A stretch of 64,000 nt of DNA. Origin: Veillonella infantium (GTDB taxonomy: Bacteria > Bacillota > Negativicutes > Veillonellales > Veillonellaceae). The stretch spans positions 1-64,000 of the forward strand of contig NZ_PPDD01000002.1 in the NCBI RefSeq assembly GCF_002959895.1, read 5' to 3'. Under the pieces are notes generated by a model. That model was not told where the DNA came from. It worked only from the letters and a program-made list of their open reading frames with translations, and ran no database searches. Every line of letters starts with the position of its first letter. Within the stretch, counting starts at the first letter, position 1. A program made the translations under genes and the position numbers. Shown here one piece after another: positions 15,418 through 26,067 of this stretch.

Positions 15418-17022
15418 CTAGCGTTTTACTACTTGTACAGATTTTGTTAAACGTTTTTTCTCTGCCTTAGCTTCCTCTGCTTGACGTTTTTTCTCAGCTT
15501 TTGCTTGTTCAGCTTCTTCTTTAGCTTTTCGTTTAGCTAATTCTTTTTCCTCTTTAGCTTTGCGTTTAGCTTCAGCCTTCGCGGCTTTTGCCTTTTCTTT
15601 TTCTTCTAAGCGCAATTTGTATTGTTCAAGCTTAGTTAATGGTTTTGTTTCTTCTACTACAGGTTCAGGAGCAACCGCTGTAGGAGATTTAGGAATGCCA
15701 CGTCCTAAGTCTTTACCTTGAATCATAGCGATAGTACTTTCATCTTCAAAGCCTTTACGCCATGCAGCAAAACCACCAAGCTGTAATTCTTTTACGAGAT
15801 CTAGTTTCAAACCTAAAGACGTATTATCTTCAAACCAGATACGGTCAGAACCAGAGCCAGTTGGGATGGATAAATAATATAGTTTTAATCGATCATCCCA
15901 AGTCATTTTATCTTTGTAATTTGCAAAATAGCTACCTGTGTTTTTCATAGCCAAAGTTTCGCCTTTTGCATAGCCATTAGTATCATGCCATAAACGCATA
16001 TAGAATGGTACCCCCAGCACTAGTTTTTGAGAAGGTACTTCAGAAATCATTTTCTCTGTATGATTACGAACCCATGGATAACTTGCTACAGGACCTGCTG
16101 TTGTACTTTTAGCCCATGTTTCGTCATAGGCCATGAGAACCACATAGTCTACGGAATTAGCAAGGGCACTGCGATTATATACTAAAGACCATTCAGGGCT
16201 ATCAGAATAACCAGTTACATCAATGGATGTTTTAATATTGTATTGATGTAACTGGTTAGACAAATACGCTACAAACGCTGTTAAACGATCGCGGTCAGCA
16301 TAGTCGATGTTTTCAAAGTCAAAGTTATAACCATCAAAGCCGTAAATATAGGCATATTGAACAAGGTTATGAGCATATTTTTTCCATACCGATTGGTCTG
16401 CTAAAATGCCACTAGTAAAGCCAGGATCGAATCGATTCGTAATTAATGGCCATACGTGATAACCTTTACTCTTATAATCGTTAACATAATCAATACTTAC
16501 ATTAGGACTTGCTTCGAGGCCAAGGCTATGCAATTTGAACCAGCTTGGAGAAATGATATTATCACCACTAGTATTCAGTTTTGCTTGATATGGAGTTCCC
16601 TGTGTTGGCCATGGGTCAAAGGCCCAGGACAATGGTGTTTGCATTGTATACGGAGCTTTTACAGTAGAAGCTTGCGGAGCAGGACCTAATGTTAATTGTC
16701 CATTATTCTTTGTATAATTTACACCAAGCATAGCTGGATCAGACTCTATATCAACATAAGTCATCCCATTTTTACTTGTGGTAGGCAATTTTACAGGTTC
16801 ACCTACAGCAGCAGGATTTAAAATAATAGTATTCCCTTGTAACTCTGTTTGAGGTACATATACTGTATAGGATGTTTTATATTGATTAGCTTCGTAATGA
16901 CGCGTAGTATTCGCTAAAAATTGATCTATAGGAACTAATACTTCTGCTTGAACAGCAGTACTGGATAAAGCTGACATTACTAAAGCTGTTAAAGATTTTA
17001 AAATAGTAGATTTACGAATCAT
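15418..17022 (-). CDS. Secreted GH18-family-like protein with cationic C-terminal tail
   Basis: A 534-residue protein with a signal peptide (about residues 1-26, ending AVQA). Residues 130-435 form a glycoside hydrolase 18-like barrel: DGYNFDFENI (about 230) carries the D-X-D-X-E-type catalytic strand, followed by VDYVVLMAYDE and LVLGVPFYMRLW, as in YaaH-type cell-wall hydrolases. A role in trimming peptidoglycan or other amino-sugar polymers is inferred. The last 75 residues are a Lys/Ala/Glu-rich probable coiled coil, which could bind the cell wall or outer-membrane surface. The start at 17022 has AGGAG 5 bases upstream; an upstream ATG at 17046 does not. Confidence 0.8.
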   Translation of the reverse strand: MIRKSTILKSLTALVMSALSSTAVQAEVLVPIDQFLANTTRHYEANQYKTSYTVYVPQTELQGNTIILNPAAVGEPVKLPTTSKNGMTYVDIESDPAMLGVNYTKNNGQLTLGPAPQASTVKAPYTMQTPLSWAFDPWPTQGTPYQAKLNTSGDNIISPSWFKLHSLGLEASPNVSIDYVNDYKSKGYHVWPLITNRFDPGFTSGILADQSVWKKYAHNLVQYAYIYGFDGYNFDFENIDYADRDRLTAFVAYLSNQLHQYNIKTSIDVTGYSDSPEWSLVYNRSALANSVDYVVLMAYDETWAKSTTAGPVASYPWVRNHTEKMISEVPSQKLVLGVPFYMRLWHDTNGYAKGETLAMKNTGSYFANYKDKMTWDDRLKLYYLSIPTGSGSDRIWFEDNTSLGLKLDLVKELQLGGFAAWRKGFEDESTIAMIQGKDLGRGIPKSPTAVAPEPVVEETKPLTKLEQYKLRLEEKEKAKAAKAEAKRKAKEEKELAKRKAKEEAEQAKAEKKRQAEEAKAEKKRLTKSVQVVKR

Positions 17023-17105
17023 GAACTCTCCTAACTCTAGCCCCATAAGGGGATATAATTTTAATCTCTATATTATACCATATTATATAGAATTCATCTC
17101 ATTTG

Positions 17106-17134
17106 TTGCATGAAGGGTGCATGTAATTTATAAT
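17106..17134 (+). promoter_or_regulatory. Candidate lgt promoter
   Basis: TTGCAT (17106-17111) and TATAAT (17129-17134) are separated by 17 bases, about 40 bases upstream of lgt. A second AT-rich TATAAT lies slightly downstream without a good -35 partner. Confidence 0.55.
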
Positions 17135-17174
17135 TTACTTTATATAATAAAAGTTATCACATAAGGAGTTTAAT

Positions 17175-17999
17175 ATGCATCAATATCTATTTTTTATAGG
17201 TGACTTTCCTATCAGGGCTTATGGTGCCATGTTAGCCTTAGCTATCATCTGTGGTGCCTCGGTTGCCTATGTTTTATTAAAAAAAGATGGTCGTGGTTGG
17301 CATGAACATATCATCGACTTTTCCATTACTGTTGCCGTAGCAGGTCTCATTGGTGCCAGATTATGGGATGTATTCTTCTTTGATTGGCAGTACTATGGCA
17401 ATCATTTACTAGAAATCCCCTTTGTATGGCAAGGTGGCATGGCCATTCAAGGAGGTGTCGTTCTTGGCACCATTGCAGGCTATTGGTACTTACGTAAAAA
17501 TAATATCGACTTTTGGGCCTTTGCCGATTTATTCGCACCAGCATTGATTTTGGCACAATCTGTAGGCCGTATGGCAAATCTCTTAAATGGCGATGCCTTT
17601 GGTCATCCTACGGGCGGTAATTTTGGTATTCTCTACCCTGAAAGCACGTTAGCACATCGCACCTACGGCAATCAACCATTATGGCCAGCCGAAATCTGGG
17701 AAGGTCAAATCGACATTCTTATCTTTGTAGCCCTCCTATTATTCGGTTCCTTCAAACATGCTAAAGGCCAAGTATTTGTCCTATACGCTATTCTCTACTC
17801 TACAGCTCGTTTCTTCTTAGAGTTCTTGCGTGGTGATTATGTAAATCTAACATTAGGTTTAAAATCTGCTCAAATGACTAGCCTTGTAGCAATCATTGTG
17901 GGCATCTGTGTATTTATCTATCTAGGCTATCTAGAAAAGAAAAATCAAGCTGTTAAAGTTGCTACAGAGCCAACAGTTAAAACTAAAAAGCGTAAATAA
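17175..17999 (+). CDS. lgt: Prolipoprotein diacylglyceryl transferase
   Basis: Transfers diacylglycerol from phosphatidylglycerol to the lipobox cysteine of prolipoproteins in the inner membrane, the first step of lipoprotein maturation. The 274-residue polytopic protein has about seven hydrophobic segments and the signature GRMANLLNGDAFG (130-142; family pattern G-R-x-x-N-x-x-N). HRTYGNQPLWPAE and the FLRGDY segment are also typical. AGGAG lies 7 bases before the ATG. AcrA in this window is a lipoprotein substrate candidate. It is transcribed against trmFO and ends at a terminator. Confidence 0.95.
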   Translation: MHQYLFFIGDFPIRAYGAMLALAIICGASVAYVLLKKDGRGWHEHIIDFSITVAVAGLIGARLWDVFFFDWQYYGNHLLEIPFVWQGGMAIQGGVVLGTIAGYWYLRKNNIDFWAFADLFAPALILAQSVGRMANLLNGDAFGHPTGGNFGILYPESTLAHRTYGNQPLWPAEIWEGQIDILIFVALLLFGSFKHAKGQVFVLYAILYSTARFFLEFLRGDYVNLTLGLKSAQMTSLVAIIVGICVFIYLGYLEKKNQAVKVATEPTVKTKKRK

Positions 18000-18020
18000 A
18001 ACAAAAAATAACAAAAAAAG

Positions 18021-18062
18021 TCCTTCATTCGTAGGTTTGCCCTTTGAATGAAGGATTTTTAT
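18021..18062 (+). terminator. Terminator after lgt
   Basis: TCCTTCATTC and GAATGAAGGA pair, followed by TTTTTAT on the plus strand. The A-run on the other side means it may also stop transcription from the convergent trmFO operon. Confidence 0.75.
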
Positions 18063-18122
18063 ATGTAAGCTATAATTTACGATTTTCCTAGCAAGCTAAA
18101 TCAATATATATAAAACCTTGTC

Positions 18123-19439
18123 TTACAAATTTTCTTTAGCTTTTAATGCATCTAGCTCTTCTAATGCTCGATTAGCAATGAGTGCATTCTTCTCTTTTTT
18201 CTTACGTACTTTTTGAGGCCATGGATCCATGATGCCAAAGTTGACATTCATCGGTTGGAAGTTAGACCCTTCGTAGTTAGAAATATAGTGGCTAAGAGAA
18301 CCAATTGCCGTAGTTTTAGGGAAGTCTATAAATGGACGTTCTTCCAAATAACGATCCACTTGTAAACCTACCATAAGACCACTCGCAGCAGATTCTAAAT
18401 ACCCTTCTACGCCTGTCATTTGACCAGCGAAGAATAGACGTGGTTCCTTTTTAAGTTGGAACGCATGATTCAATAACTCAGGAGAGTTAATATATGTATT
18501 GCGGTGCATAACGCCATAACGAACGAATTCAGCATTTTCTAGACCTGGAATCATACCAAACACACGCTTTTGTTCGCCCCATTTTAAATGAGTTTGGAAA
18601 CCTACCAAGTTAAACATGGTGCCTTCTTTATTCTCCTTACGCAATTGTACTACTGCATAAGATTCCTCATTAGTCCGTTTATCTACTAAGCCAACTGGTT
18701 TAAGTGGACCATAGCGTAAAGTGTCTTCCCCACGGCTCGCCATGATTTCAACAGGCATGCAACCTTCAAAGTAGATTTCCTTTTCAAAATCCTTCGGTTG
18801 CACGGCTTCAGCCGTAGTGAGCTCACGCCAGAATGCTTTGTATTCCTCTTCTGTCATAGGACAATTAAGGTAATCTGCATCGCCCTTGTCGTAACGAGAA
18901 GCGGCAAATACTTTGTCGTAATTCAAAGATTCTGCGGTAACAATAGGAGCTGCTGCATCGTAGAAATAAAAACCTGTTTCACCTGTTAAGGCTTTTATTT
19001 TATCGCCTAATGCTTCAGACGTAAGTGGACCAGAAGCCAAAATAACAGTGCCTTCAGCAGGAATCTCCGTCACCTCTTCATGGTGAACTGTGATATTAGG
19101 ATGACCCTTTACCTTTTTCGTCACCATTTCACTAAATAAATGACGATCAACGGCTAAGGCGCCACCGGCAGGTACAGCAGTTGCATCGGCACATTCCATA
19201 ATAAGGGAACCTAAACGACGCATTTCTTCTTTTAAAAGACCTACTGCATTTTCAATATTGCCAGCCCGCAAGGAGTTACTACATACGAGCTCTGCAAATT
19301 GATCTGTTTGGTGCGCTGGAGAACTCTTTACAGGGCGCATTTCATATAAGTCTACATGAATGCCTCGATTAGCGAGTTGCCAAGCCGCCTCAGAACCTGC
19401 TAGGCCCGCACCAATAACAATAACATTTTTATTATTCAA
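18123..19439 (-). CDS. trmFO: Folate/FAD-dependent tRNA (uracil-5-)-methyltransferase TrmFO
   Basis: Methylates U54 of tRNA using methylenetetrahydrofolate and FAD. The 438-residue protein has the N-terminal FAD fold [15 protein letters not shown] (6-20), the family segments [24 protein letters not shown] (with the conserved Cys) and a C-terminal NVNFGIMDP region. The start is TTG at 19439, with GAGGA about 8 bases before it, and the gene overlaps the topA stop by 8 bases, indicating tight coupling. It is the last gene of the topA run. Confidence 0.95.
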   Translation of the reverse strand: MNNKNVIVIGAGLAGSEAAWQLANRGIHVDLYEMRPVKSSPAHQTDQFAELVCSNSLRAGNIENAVGLLKEEMRRLGSLIMECADATAVPAGGALAVDRHLFSEMVTKKVKGHPNITVHHEEVTEIPAEGTVILASGPLTSEALGDKIKALTGETGFYFYDAAAPIVTAESLNYDKVFAASRYDKGDADYLNCPMTEEEYKAFWRELTTAEAVQPKDFEKEIYFEGCMPVEIMASRGEDTLRYGPLKPVGLVDKRTNEESYAVVQLRKENKEGTMFNLVGFQTHLKWGEQKRVFGMIPGLENAEFVRYGVMHRNTYINSPELLNHAFQLKKEPRLFFAGQMTGVEGYLESAASGLMVGLQVDRYLEERPFIDFPKTTAIGSLSHYISNYEGSNFQPMNVNFGIMDPWPQKVRKKKEKNALIANRALEELDALKAKENL

Positions 19440-21822
19440 CTGTTGTTTCCTCTTTTTTAGCTTTGCTAGACTTTTTAGACTCTTTAGACTCTTTAGATTC
19501 TTTTACAGTTTCTTCACTAGCTTCGCTTTTTTTCTTTCTTGTTTTCTTTGGTGGCCTAGTTGGACATGTTTCATTGGAACAGAACTTTTTAGTTGTCCCA
19601 TTTTTATATGTCTTTTCAACCATAATAGAACCACATGTGTCACAGAAATCATGGGTTGGTTTATCCCATAATGTAAAGTCACATTGTGGGTATCGATTGC
19701 AGCCGTAGAATAAACGACCACGACGAGACTTACGTTCTACGATTTCCCCGTCCTTACATTTAGGGCAAGTTACACCTGTACTTACTGTAATAGGTTTAGT
19801 ATTTTTACATTCTGGGAAATTAGAACATGCTAAGAACTTACCATAGCGACCAAATTTATATACCATTGGACTATTGCAAAGTTCACAGGTTTCATCGCTT
19901 TCCATAGATGCAATTTCAATGCGATCTACATCGCTTGCATCTTCTAGCTCTTTAGCAAATACCTCGTAGAAGTCAGATAATACTTTTACATACGTATCTT
20001 TACCAGATGCAATAGCATCAAGTTCTTCTTCAAGGTCTCGCGTAAAGCCAGTGTTGATGATTTTTTCAAAGTACGCGATCAAGAAGTCTACTACTACAAA
20101 GCCTAACTCTGTTGGAACGAATTGTTTATTCGTATTTTCTACATAGTTACGGCTAACGATTGTATCTAGAATTGGTGCATACGTACTAGGACGACCAATA
20201 CCGAGTTCTTCCAATGTTTTGATAAGACTCGCCTCAGAGTAACGAGGAGGTGGTTGCGTGAAATGTTGTTCAGGCAATACCTCTACCGTATGGGCTGCAT
20301 CATTCTTTTTAAGAGCAGGCAATTGAGGAGCATCCTCTTTTTTTGTATCTTCATAAACGGCGCTAAAGCCAGGGAAGATAACACGAGAGCCTGTAGCTTT
20401 AAACGTATAATCATTTTGAACAGACAACTCAATCGTTGTAGATTCATTTTGTTGTGGTGCCATTTGGCTCGCCATAAAACGATTCCAAATTAACGTATAC
20501 AGCTTAAGTTCATCACGACTCAAGAAGGGCTCAACCATTTTAGGTGTGAGCTCAAGAGATGTGGGACGAATTGCTTCATGCGCATCTTGAGCAGAACCCT
20601 TAGCACCATACATATTTGGTTTAGACGGATAATAATCTTCACCATAGTTGCGAAGAATATAGTCCTTAGCCATAGCTTGCATCTCTTTAGAGATACGCGT
20701 TGAGTCTGTACGCATGTACGTAATCAAACCTACGTGGCCATAGGATCCAATTTCAAGACCTTCGTAAAGATGTTGCGCAATCATCATGGTACGCTTCGCA
20801 CCAAAGTTCAATTTACGCACACCATCTTGTTGCAACGTAGACGTTGTAAACGGAGGTGCCGCTTTACGAGAACGTTTGCGCTTTTCAATATTTGTCACTA
20901 CTGCATCGGCTCCGCCAATATCATCTACTACGGCTTGTGCTTCACTTTCAGTAGTAATATCGATTTTCTCGCCTTTGATATGAGTCAGTTCTGCTGTAAA
21001 AGCCTCTTTTTTAGGTGTTTCAAAGTTTCCTTCAATAGTCCAATATTCTTGTGGCACGAAAGCTTGAATTTCTCGCTCTCTTTCACAGATAAGTCGAACT
21101 GCAACGGATTGCACACGACCTGCGCTGAGGCCTTTACAAACCTTTTTCCATAACAAGGGACTCAATTTATAGCCTACGATACGGTCTAATACACGGCGTG
21201 CTTGTTGGGCATCAACCATGTTCATATCGATAGTGCGTGGAGACTCTAAAGCCTCTGCTACGGCATTTTTAGTAATCTCATTGAACGTAATACGACATGT
21301 AGATGTAGGATCTACATTTAAAATGTACGCTAAATGCCAAGAAATAGCCTCCCCTTCGCGGTCAGGGTCAGTTGCGAGCAATACGGCACTGCTTTCATCT
21401 GCATAAGAAACGAGTTCATCAATAACCTTTTTACGAGTTACCAAATTGCTATAACGAGGCGTGAAATCATGTTCGATATCGATGCCCATTTGAGATTTTG
21501 GCAAATCTCGTAAGTGGCCCATACTCGCCTTTACAACATAGTTAGGGCCTAAGAACTTTTCAATTGTTTTAGATTTAGCAGGAGACTCTACGATAACCAA
21601 TACTTTGCCATCAGGATTATATACGCGTGGTTCACGTTGCTCTGGTGGCACGGAGGTTTGTAGTACAGATTTATCCCGTACAACCCCCATTGGAGTAAGG
21701 GATTCTTTAGTAACCTTACGCTTTATGGTAGTACTCTCTTTCTTAGTACTTTTCTTTTTACTATCTTTACTAGTACTAGCTGCTTTTGGCTCGCCAATAA
21801 CGATTGATCGTTTAATGGACAA
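19432..21822 (-). CDS. topA: DNA topoisomerase I
   Basis: Relaxes negatively supercoiled DNA. The product of about 796 residues has a Toprim domain ([19 protein letters not shown] onwards), the catalytic tyrosine in [10 protein letters not shown] (about Tyr369) and three C-terminal four-Cys zinc modules. The N-terminal 60 residues before Toprim are an unusual Lys/Ser/Thr-rich extension. I place the start at the TTG at 21822, 8 bases after AGGAG; a GTG three codons upstream overlaps that site. Either start overlaps the end of dprA. The C-terminal tail is again Lys/Glu/Ser-rich. Confidence 0.95.
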   Translation of the reverse strand: MSIKRSIVIGEPKAASTSKDSKKKSTKKESTTIKRKVTKESLTPMGVVRDKSVLQTSVPPEQREPRVYNPDGKVLVIVESPAKSKTIEKFLGPNYVVKASMGHLRDLPKSQMGIDIEHDFTPRYSNLVTRKKVIDELVSYADESSAVLLATDPDREGEAISWHLAYILNVDPTSTCRITFNEITKNAVAEALESPRTIDMNMVDAQQARRVLDRIVGYKLSPLLWKKVCKGLSAGRVQSVAVRLICEREREIQAFVPQEYWTIEGNFETPKKEAFTAELTHIKGEKIDITTESEAQAVVDDIGGADAVVTNIEKRKRSRKAAPPFTTSTLQQDGVRKLNFGAKRTMMIAQHLYEGLEIGSYGHVGLITYMRTDSTRISKEMQAMAKDYILRNYGEDYYPSKPNMYGAKGSAQDAHEAIRPTSLELTPKMVEPFLSRDELKLYTLIWNRFMASQMAPQQNESTTIELSVQNDYTFKATGSRVIFPGFSAVYEDTKKEDAPQLPALKKNDAAHTVEVLPEQHFTQPPPRYSEASLIKTLEELGIGRPSTYAPILDTIVSRNYVENTNKQFVPTELGFVVVDFLIAYFEKIINTGFTRDLEEELDAIASGKDTYVKVLSDFYEVFAKELEDASDVDRIEIASMESDETCELCNSPMVYKFGRYGKFLACSNFPECKNTKPITVSTGVTCPKCKDGEIVERKSRRGRLFYGCNRYPQCDFTLWDKPTHDFCDTCGSIMVEKTYKNGTTKKFCSNETCPTRPPKKTRKKKSEASEETVKESKESKESKKSSKAKKEETTVE

Positions 21823-23038
21823 GTATATCACTCCTAGTCATATTAATATAGCCTCTCGGCGGATGATTCTCTATAGCCCCTTCCATTTCTAACTCTAGTA
21901 ATAAGGGCTGCAGTTGTTGTAATGGAATAGAGGTCGCTTTCAAAATATCACTAACAGTGATACATCGATCATGAGGTATTTCGCTTAAGATTAGACTCCT
22001 ATCCACATTAAAGCTTAACATAGAGAGCCCTTGTGTATCAACACCCTGACCCTGATTCCCTATTTGATTGCTATCTTTTACACCCATTGTATCTCTTTTA
22101 TTTGGTGATGAAAGTGTTTCTTTAGTACTAAACATATCTCGCAAGGTTAAATGATATTCCTTAACGATGTCCTCATAACCAGTTAATACAAAGGCGCCAT
22201 TACGCATGAGGAATTTATTGCCATCTGCCGTGTGGTCTAATAAATTACAAGGTACTACAAATACATCCCGACCTTCGCTAACAGCCATATCCGCCGTAAT
22301 CAATGAACCACTACTTCCTTTTGCCTCTACTACGATTACACCTCTACTAAGGCCACTAATGATACGATTTCGAGCAGGAAAATGTTTAGCAGATGGTGGC
22401 GTACCAGGTGGGTATTCAGATACAAGTAAACCTTTGTTTTCTAAGATTCGGTCAAATAATTTTGTATTCTCTCGAGGATATGCTATATCTAAGCCACACC
22501 CCATGACTACAATACCATACCCCTGACTCGCTAACAGTCCTTCATGACCATGTGCATCGATACCTCTTGCGCCACCACTGACGATAATAGTGCTGTATTT
22601 ACCAAGCTCTTTACCTAGCATTCTCGCCACATTACGGCCGTACAAGGAACACCGCCGTGCCCCTACAAGGGCAATCCGATTTAACCGTTTATCTAAAAGG
22701 GCTCTATTACCTCGCATAAACAATATAGCCGGTGGATTATAGATATGGTTCAAAATAGATGGAAAATCTTTATCTAAAAAGGTAGTAAAATCCATCTTAT
22801 ATTCGTCAATTTTATGAATTATATAATCTAACTTTTCATCCTTTGCCGATGATGCTATAGCACGTTTATCAGCGTTAGGAATATGTGTGTAAGGCTTTAA
22901 ATTTTCAACCTTCTTAACGGCATCCCAAGCATCATAGGGCGACCCAAAATCCTCTATGAAACGCCGTACATGTGTAGCTCCAACATTATATAAACTTTGC
23001 AAGCCTGCAATATAAATAGTATCATCGTATCTAGTCAT
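21812..23038 (-). CDS. dprA: DNA processing protein DprA/Smf
   Basis: Loads RecA onto incoming single-stranded DNA during transformation. The 408-residue protein has an N-terminal SAM-like region (YIAGLQSLYNVGATHVRRF), the Rossmann DprA domain (VGARRCSLYGRNVA, VSGGARGIDAHGH, FPARNRIISGLS, GSLITADMA) from about 115 to 305, and a C-terminal winged helix (about 350-405). An extra Ser/Asn/Gln-rich linker of about 40 residues joins the last two. AGGTGA precedes the ATG. With comM immediately upstream and sigH at the window edge, natural competence is plausible. Confidence 0.95.
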   Translation of the reverse strand: MTRYDDTIYIAGLQSLYNVGATHVRRFIEDFGSPYDAWDAVKKVENLKPYTHIPNADKRAIASSAKDEKLDYIIHKIDEYKMDFTTFLDKDFPSILNHIYNPPAILFMRGNRALLDKRLNRIALVGARRCSLYGRNVARMLGKELGKYSTIIVSGGARGIDAHGHEGLLASQGYGIVVMGCGLDIAYPRENTKLFDRILENKGLLVSEYPPGTPPSAKHFPARNRIISGLSRGVIVVEAKGSSGSLITADMAVSEGRDVFVVPCNLLDHTADGNKFLMRNGAFVLTGYEDIVKEYHLTLRDMFSTKETLSSPNKRDTMGVKDSNQIGNQGQGVDTQGLSMLSFNVDRSLILSEIPHDRCITVSDILKATSIPLQQLQPLLLELEMEGAIENHPPRGYINMTRSDILVH

Positions 23039-23054
23039 CTTTTCACCTATTTAC

Positions 23055-24635
23055 CTATTTACCTGTTCTAAACAACATAGCCTCAGAAATATGATGAGGC
23101 TCCACTTGTGGGTTTCCTTCAAGGTCAGCTATAGTACGGGCTACCTTTAATATGCGATCAAAGGCACGTCCACTTAAATGAAAGTGGTCAAATATATTAC
23201 CTAAAACACTCCAAGACTTATAGGTAATATTACATAACTCACCTATAGCCTTATGAGGTACAGCTCCATTAGAGTTAAACTCTAAGCCTTCATAACGTTT
23301 TTCTTGCAAAGCAGTTGCCATAATCACTTGTTGTCTCATGCTTTCACTTGTCATGGTAGACGTGGAATGATCTAATAATTGTTCTAATGTAGGCCTTTCA
23401 ACGGGAATATGTAAATCAATACGGTCCATAATAGGCCCCGATAGTCGTTGCTGATAGTTTTTGACCATCGTTTCAGAACATATGCATTCCCTATGGGGAT
23501 CATGATAGTAACCACAGGGACATGGATTTGCAGCCAATATACAAATAAAATTTGCCGGATATATATAATTGCCTTGAGACCTGTTGATAGTAATTGTGCG
23601 AGACTCTAATGGTTGCCTTAGAGCATCAATAACTTGACGCTGAAACTCTGGTGCTTCATCCATAAATAAAACACCTCCATGAGCAAGTGTGACTTCTCCA
23701 GGGCGTCCTTGTATACCTCCACCCACCATACTCGCCAAAGTCGCCGTATGATGTGGATGCCTAAAAGGCCTATTTCTAACGAGTCCATTATCACCGAGTA
23801 AACCGATCACATCTTGTATACGACTGACCTCAACCATTTCATTCCAAGACATCGGTGGCAATATGGTAGGTAATCGTTCGGCCATCATCGTTTTACCACC
23901 ACCGGGAGGACCTATCATAATACAATGATGATGACCTGCAGCACTAATGAGCATGGCGCGTTTACCAAGCTCTTGACCTTGTACATCACCAAAATCTACA
24001 TCATACGTAGTATTATGGTTTTTATTATCCATCGTATCTGTTAATATCTCATCTTGATTTTTCCCTATTTTTACCTTTTTGGAAGTTGAAATAGATTTAG
24101 ATTTAACCTGATTTTCTAAGACGGTAATAATATTTTGTAATGAAGACTCGCCATATATAGTAAGATTTGGAATAGCTTTTAGATTATATCCATTTTCTAC
24201 GCTTGTATATATAGTAGAATAATTAGCTTCTAACCCTGCCAATGACATCGCCAAGGTGCCAAAGGTCGGTAGCAGTGAACCATCTAAGGATAGCTCACCC
24301 ATAAATAGACATCTATTCAATAAAGCTGAAATATTAGCTTTACGCCCTTTTAACTGCCCCGATGCAACGAGAATCCCTAGAGCAATCGCTAAATCGAGTC
24401 CTGCGCTACTTTTACGAATCGTAGCAGGTGCTAGGTTTACTACGATACGCCTCATAGGGAAGTCATATCCACTATTTTTAATAGCAGCCCTCACACGTTC
24501 ACGAGCTTCTTTTACGGACTGATTTGGTAATCCTACGATATCAAAGACAGGTAACCCCTGCGATATATCGACCTCAACCGTAATAACACATCCATCTATA
24601 CCATGTAAGGTGGCTCCATATAGTTTTGCATACAT
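23055..24635 (-). CDS. comM: YifB/ComM-family AAA+ ATPase
   Basis: A Mg-chelatase-like AAA+ protein; in other bacteria ComM is a branch-migration helicase for integrating transformed DNA. The 526-residue product has an N-terminal Lon-protease-like fold (GLPVFDIVGLPNQSVKEARE), Walker A GPPGGGKT (about 241-248), Walker B VLFMDEAPEF, and a C-terminal Mg_chelatase_C region. A hydrophilic linker of about 40 residues around 180-220 precedes the ATPase. The start MYAKLYGATLHG at 24635 is favoured by family conservation and an AGAGG-type site; a longer frame would overlap yraN. Confidence 0.93.
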   Translation of the reverse strand: MYAKLYGATLHGIDGCVITVEVDISQGLPVFDIVGLPNQSVKEARERVRAAIKNSGYDFPMRRIVVNLAPATIRKSSAGLDLAIALGILVASGQLKGRKANISALLNRCLFMGELSLDGSLLPTFGTLAMSLAGLEANYSTIYTSVENGYNLKAIPNLTIYGESSLQNIITVLENQVKSKSISTSKKVKIGKNQDEILTDTMDNKNHNTTYDVDFGDVQGQELGKRAMLISAAGHHHCIMIGPPGGGKTMMAERLPTILPPMSWNEMVEVSRIQDVIGLLGDNGLVRNRPFRHPHHTATLASMVGGGIQGRPGEVTLAHGGVLFMDEAPEFQRQVIDALRQPLESRTITINRSQGNYIYPANFICILAANPCPCGYYHDPHRECICSETMVKNYQQRLSGPIMDRIDLHIPVERPTLEQLLDHSTSTMTSESMRQQVIMATALQEKRYEGLEFNSNGAVPHKAIGELCNITYKSWSVLGNIFDHFHLSGRAFDRILKVARTIADLEGNPQVEPHHISEAMLFRTGK

Positions 24636-24646
24636 AGGTAACCTCT

Positions 24647-25045
24647 CTAAAAGCACTGCGGCAAATAATGAATGGAACTTTGAAAGTCTTCATGCAAGTA
24701 CACTTCGATTACATCAAAAGATAACTCTTTCCAGCGCCGTCTTTTCTGATGTAGATCATAGAGAAATAACATGGCTGCCCGTTTAATATGCTTCTGTTTC
24801 TTCTTTGTGACCGCCTCTCGAGCCAATCCATGCTGCATTCCACGACGGGCTTTAATTTCAATAAAGTGATACACTAAATCACGTTTAGCAATGATATCAA
24901 TTTCACCTAATTTAGTTCGATAATTCGTATCTACTACGGTAAGGCCTATTTTTTCTATATATTTAATGGCCACCCGTTCCCCCCATTTTCCCAGTTCCTT
25001 GGAATCGAGTTCATTGAATGCTTTACCTGTACTAATCGTTTTCAT
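24647..25045 (-). CDS. yraN: YraN (UPF0102) nuclease-like protein
   Basis: A 132-residue protein of the UPF0102 family with a Holliday-junction-resolvase/PD-(D/E)XK-like core: GKWGERVAIKYIE near residue 20, then TKLGEIDIIAKR and FIEIKAR, giving the D...E-x-K active-site pattern. The family's role is not firmly known; its standing neighbourhood with rnhB, comM and dprA suggests DNA processing. AGGAGG lies 5 bases before the ATG. Its upstream gap of 224 bases holds the rnhB terminator and probably its own promoter, so it likely begins the yraN-comM-dprA-topA-trmFO unit. Confidence 0.9.
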   Translation of the reverse strand: MKTISTGKAFNELDSKELGKWGERVAIKYIEKIGLTVVDTNYRTKLGEIDIIAKRDLVYHFIEIKARRGMQHGLAREAVTKKKQKHIKRAAMLFLYDLHQKRRRWKELSFDVIEVYLHEDFQSSIHYLPQCF

Positions 25046-25174
25046 ATATACCTCCTATTTACGTGTAGTAACTACAATAATTTATAGAATAGTTATCACT
25101 CAATCTACATCTAAACTTTCAACAGGTAACACTTACTTGTAGCGTAGAATATGGCGACTGTAAAAGTAAATAGA

Positions 25175-25220
25175 AAAGAGGTTCCTAATAGTCACATCGG
25201 TGACCAATAGGAACCTCTTT
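25175..25220 (-). terminator. Long-stem terminator after rnhB
   Basis: AAGAGGTTCCTA pairs with TAGGAACCTCTT, and an inner TCAC/GTGA stem extends the hairpin; T-rich sequence follows on the minus strand. It separates the rplS-rbgA-rnhB operon from yraN. Confidence 0.75.
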
Positions 25221-25269
25221 ACGGTTATAAACTATATACAATTTGTATAATAAATCTACCTTACTATAA

Positions 25270-26067
25270 TCACTCAGGTTTAACCCAACGTACGATAGAT
25301 TTAATAGGTTCAAAGCTCTTGCGATGTAATGGTGTTACACCTTGTTGTTCAACAGCTTCTTTATGTAACTCCGTATAATAGCCTTTATGAATACCAAATC
25401 CATAACCAGGGTATTCGTCATCAAGGCTCTTCATATATCGATCTCGCGTAACCTTTGCTATGATGGATGCAGCCGCAATATTAGCGCTTTTACTATCACC
25501 TTTAATGATAGATTCCACAGGAATCGTTAAATCAGGCAATTTCATAGCATCGGCTACTACTGCTTCCGCTGGTACGCTGAGAGTTCGAATCGCCTCATAC
25601 ATCGCTTGTCGCGTTGCTTCGTAGATATTGAGTTCATCAATCTTTTCTGGACCGTAGGAAATACAGCTCACGGCTACGGCTTCTTTCATGATGATATCGT
25701 AGAGGGCTTCACGCTTTTCTTCAGTTAGCTTTTTAGAGTCATTTAAACCAGGAATCAATGTCATAGGTGGCAATATAACGGCAGCTACCGTTACAGGCCC
25801 CGCAATAGGGCCACGACCTACCTCATCGACACCAGCTACATGATACATACCTTGATCATAGAACATGCCTTCATAGTCATACATACTCATCAAACGTTGT
25901 TGTTCTTTTAGCTCTTTTTCTTGACGCTTAATGTAAGAAGCAGCCAATTTTTGTACAGAACTACGATCGTCCTCTTGGGCTAAAGACAAAATCTCTAAGG
26001 CTTGTTCAGTTTCAAAAAGAGCTTTTATATCTGCCACTTTTAATTTACTAAATGTATCCTTATCCAT
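25270..26067 (-). CDS. rnhB: Ribonuclease HII
   Basis: Cleaves RNA in RNA-DNA hybrids and at single ribonucleotides. In this 265-residue protein the catalytic domain starts at about residue 75: GVDEVGRGPIAGP carries the first Asp/Glu pair (Asp81, Glu82), followed by LNDSKKLTEEKRE, VVADAMKLPDL and KGDSKSANIAAASIIAKVTRD. An N-terminal 70-residue helical extension rich in Glu/Lys/Gln is also present, as in several Firmicute enzymes. The start at 26067 has GAGG upstream and overlaps the end of rbgA by 8 bases, indicating coupling. Confidence 0.95.
   Translation of the reverse strand: MDKDTFSKLKVADIKALFETEQALEILSLAQEDDRSSVQKLAASYIKRQEKELKEQQRLMSMYDYEGMFYDQGMYHVAGVDEVGRGPIAGPVTVAAVILPPMTLIPGLNDSKKLTEEKREALYDIIMKEAVAVSCISYGPEKIDELNIYEATRQAMYEAIRTLSVPAEAVVADAMKLPDLTIPVESIIKGDSKSANIAAASIIAKVTRDRYMKSLDDEYPGYGFGIHKGYYTELHKEAVEQQGVTPLHRKSFEPIKSIVRWVKPE

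Noticed and set aside
20734-21153. 139-codon plus-strand open frame inside topA
   Set aside because: Antisense to a fully conserved gene, no ribosome binding site, Cys/Phe-rich translation typical of antisense frames.
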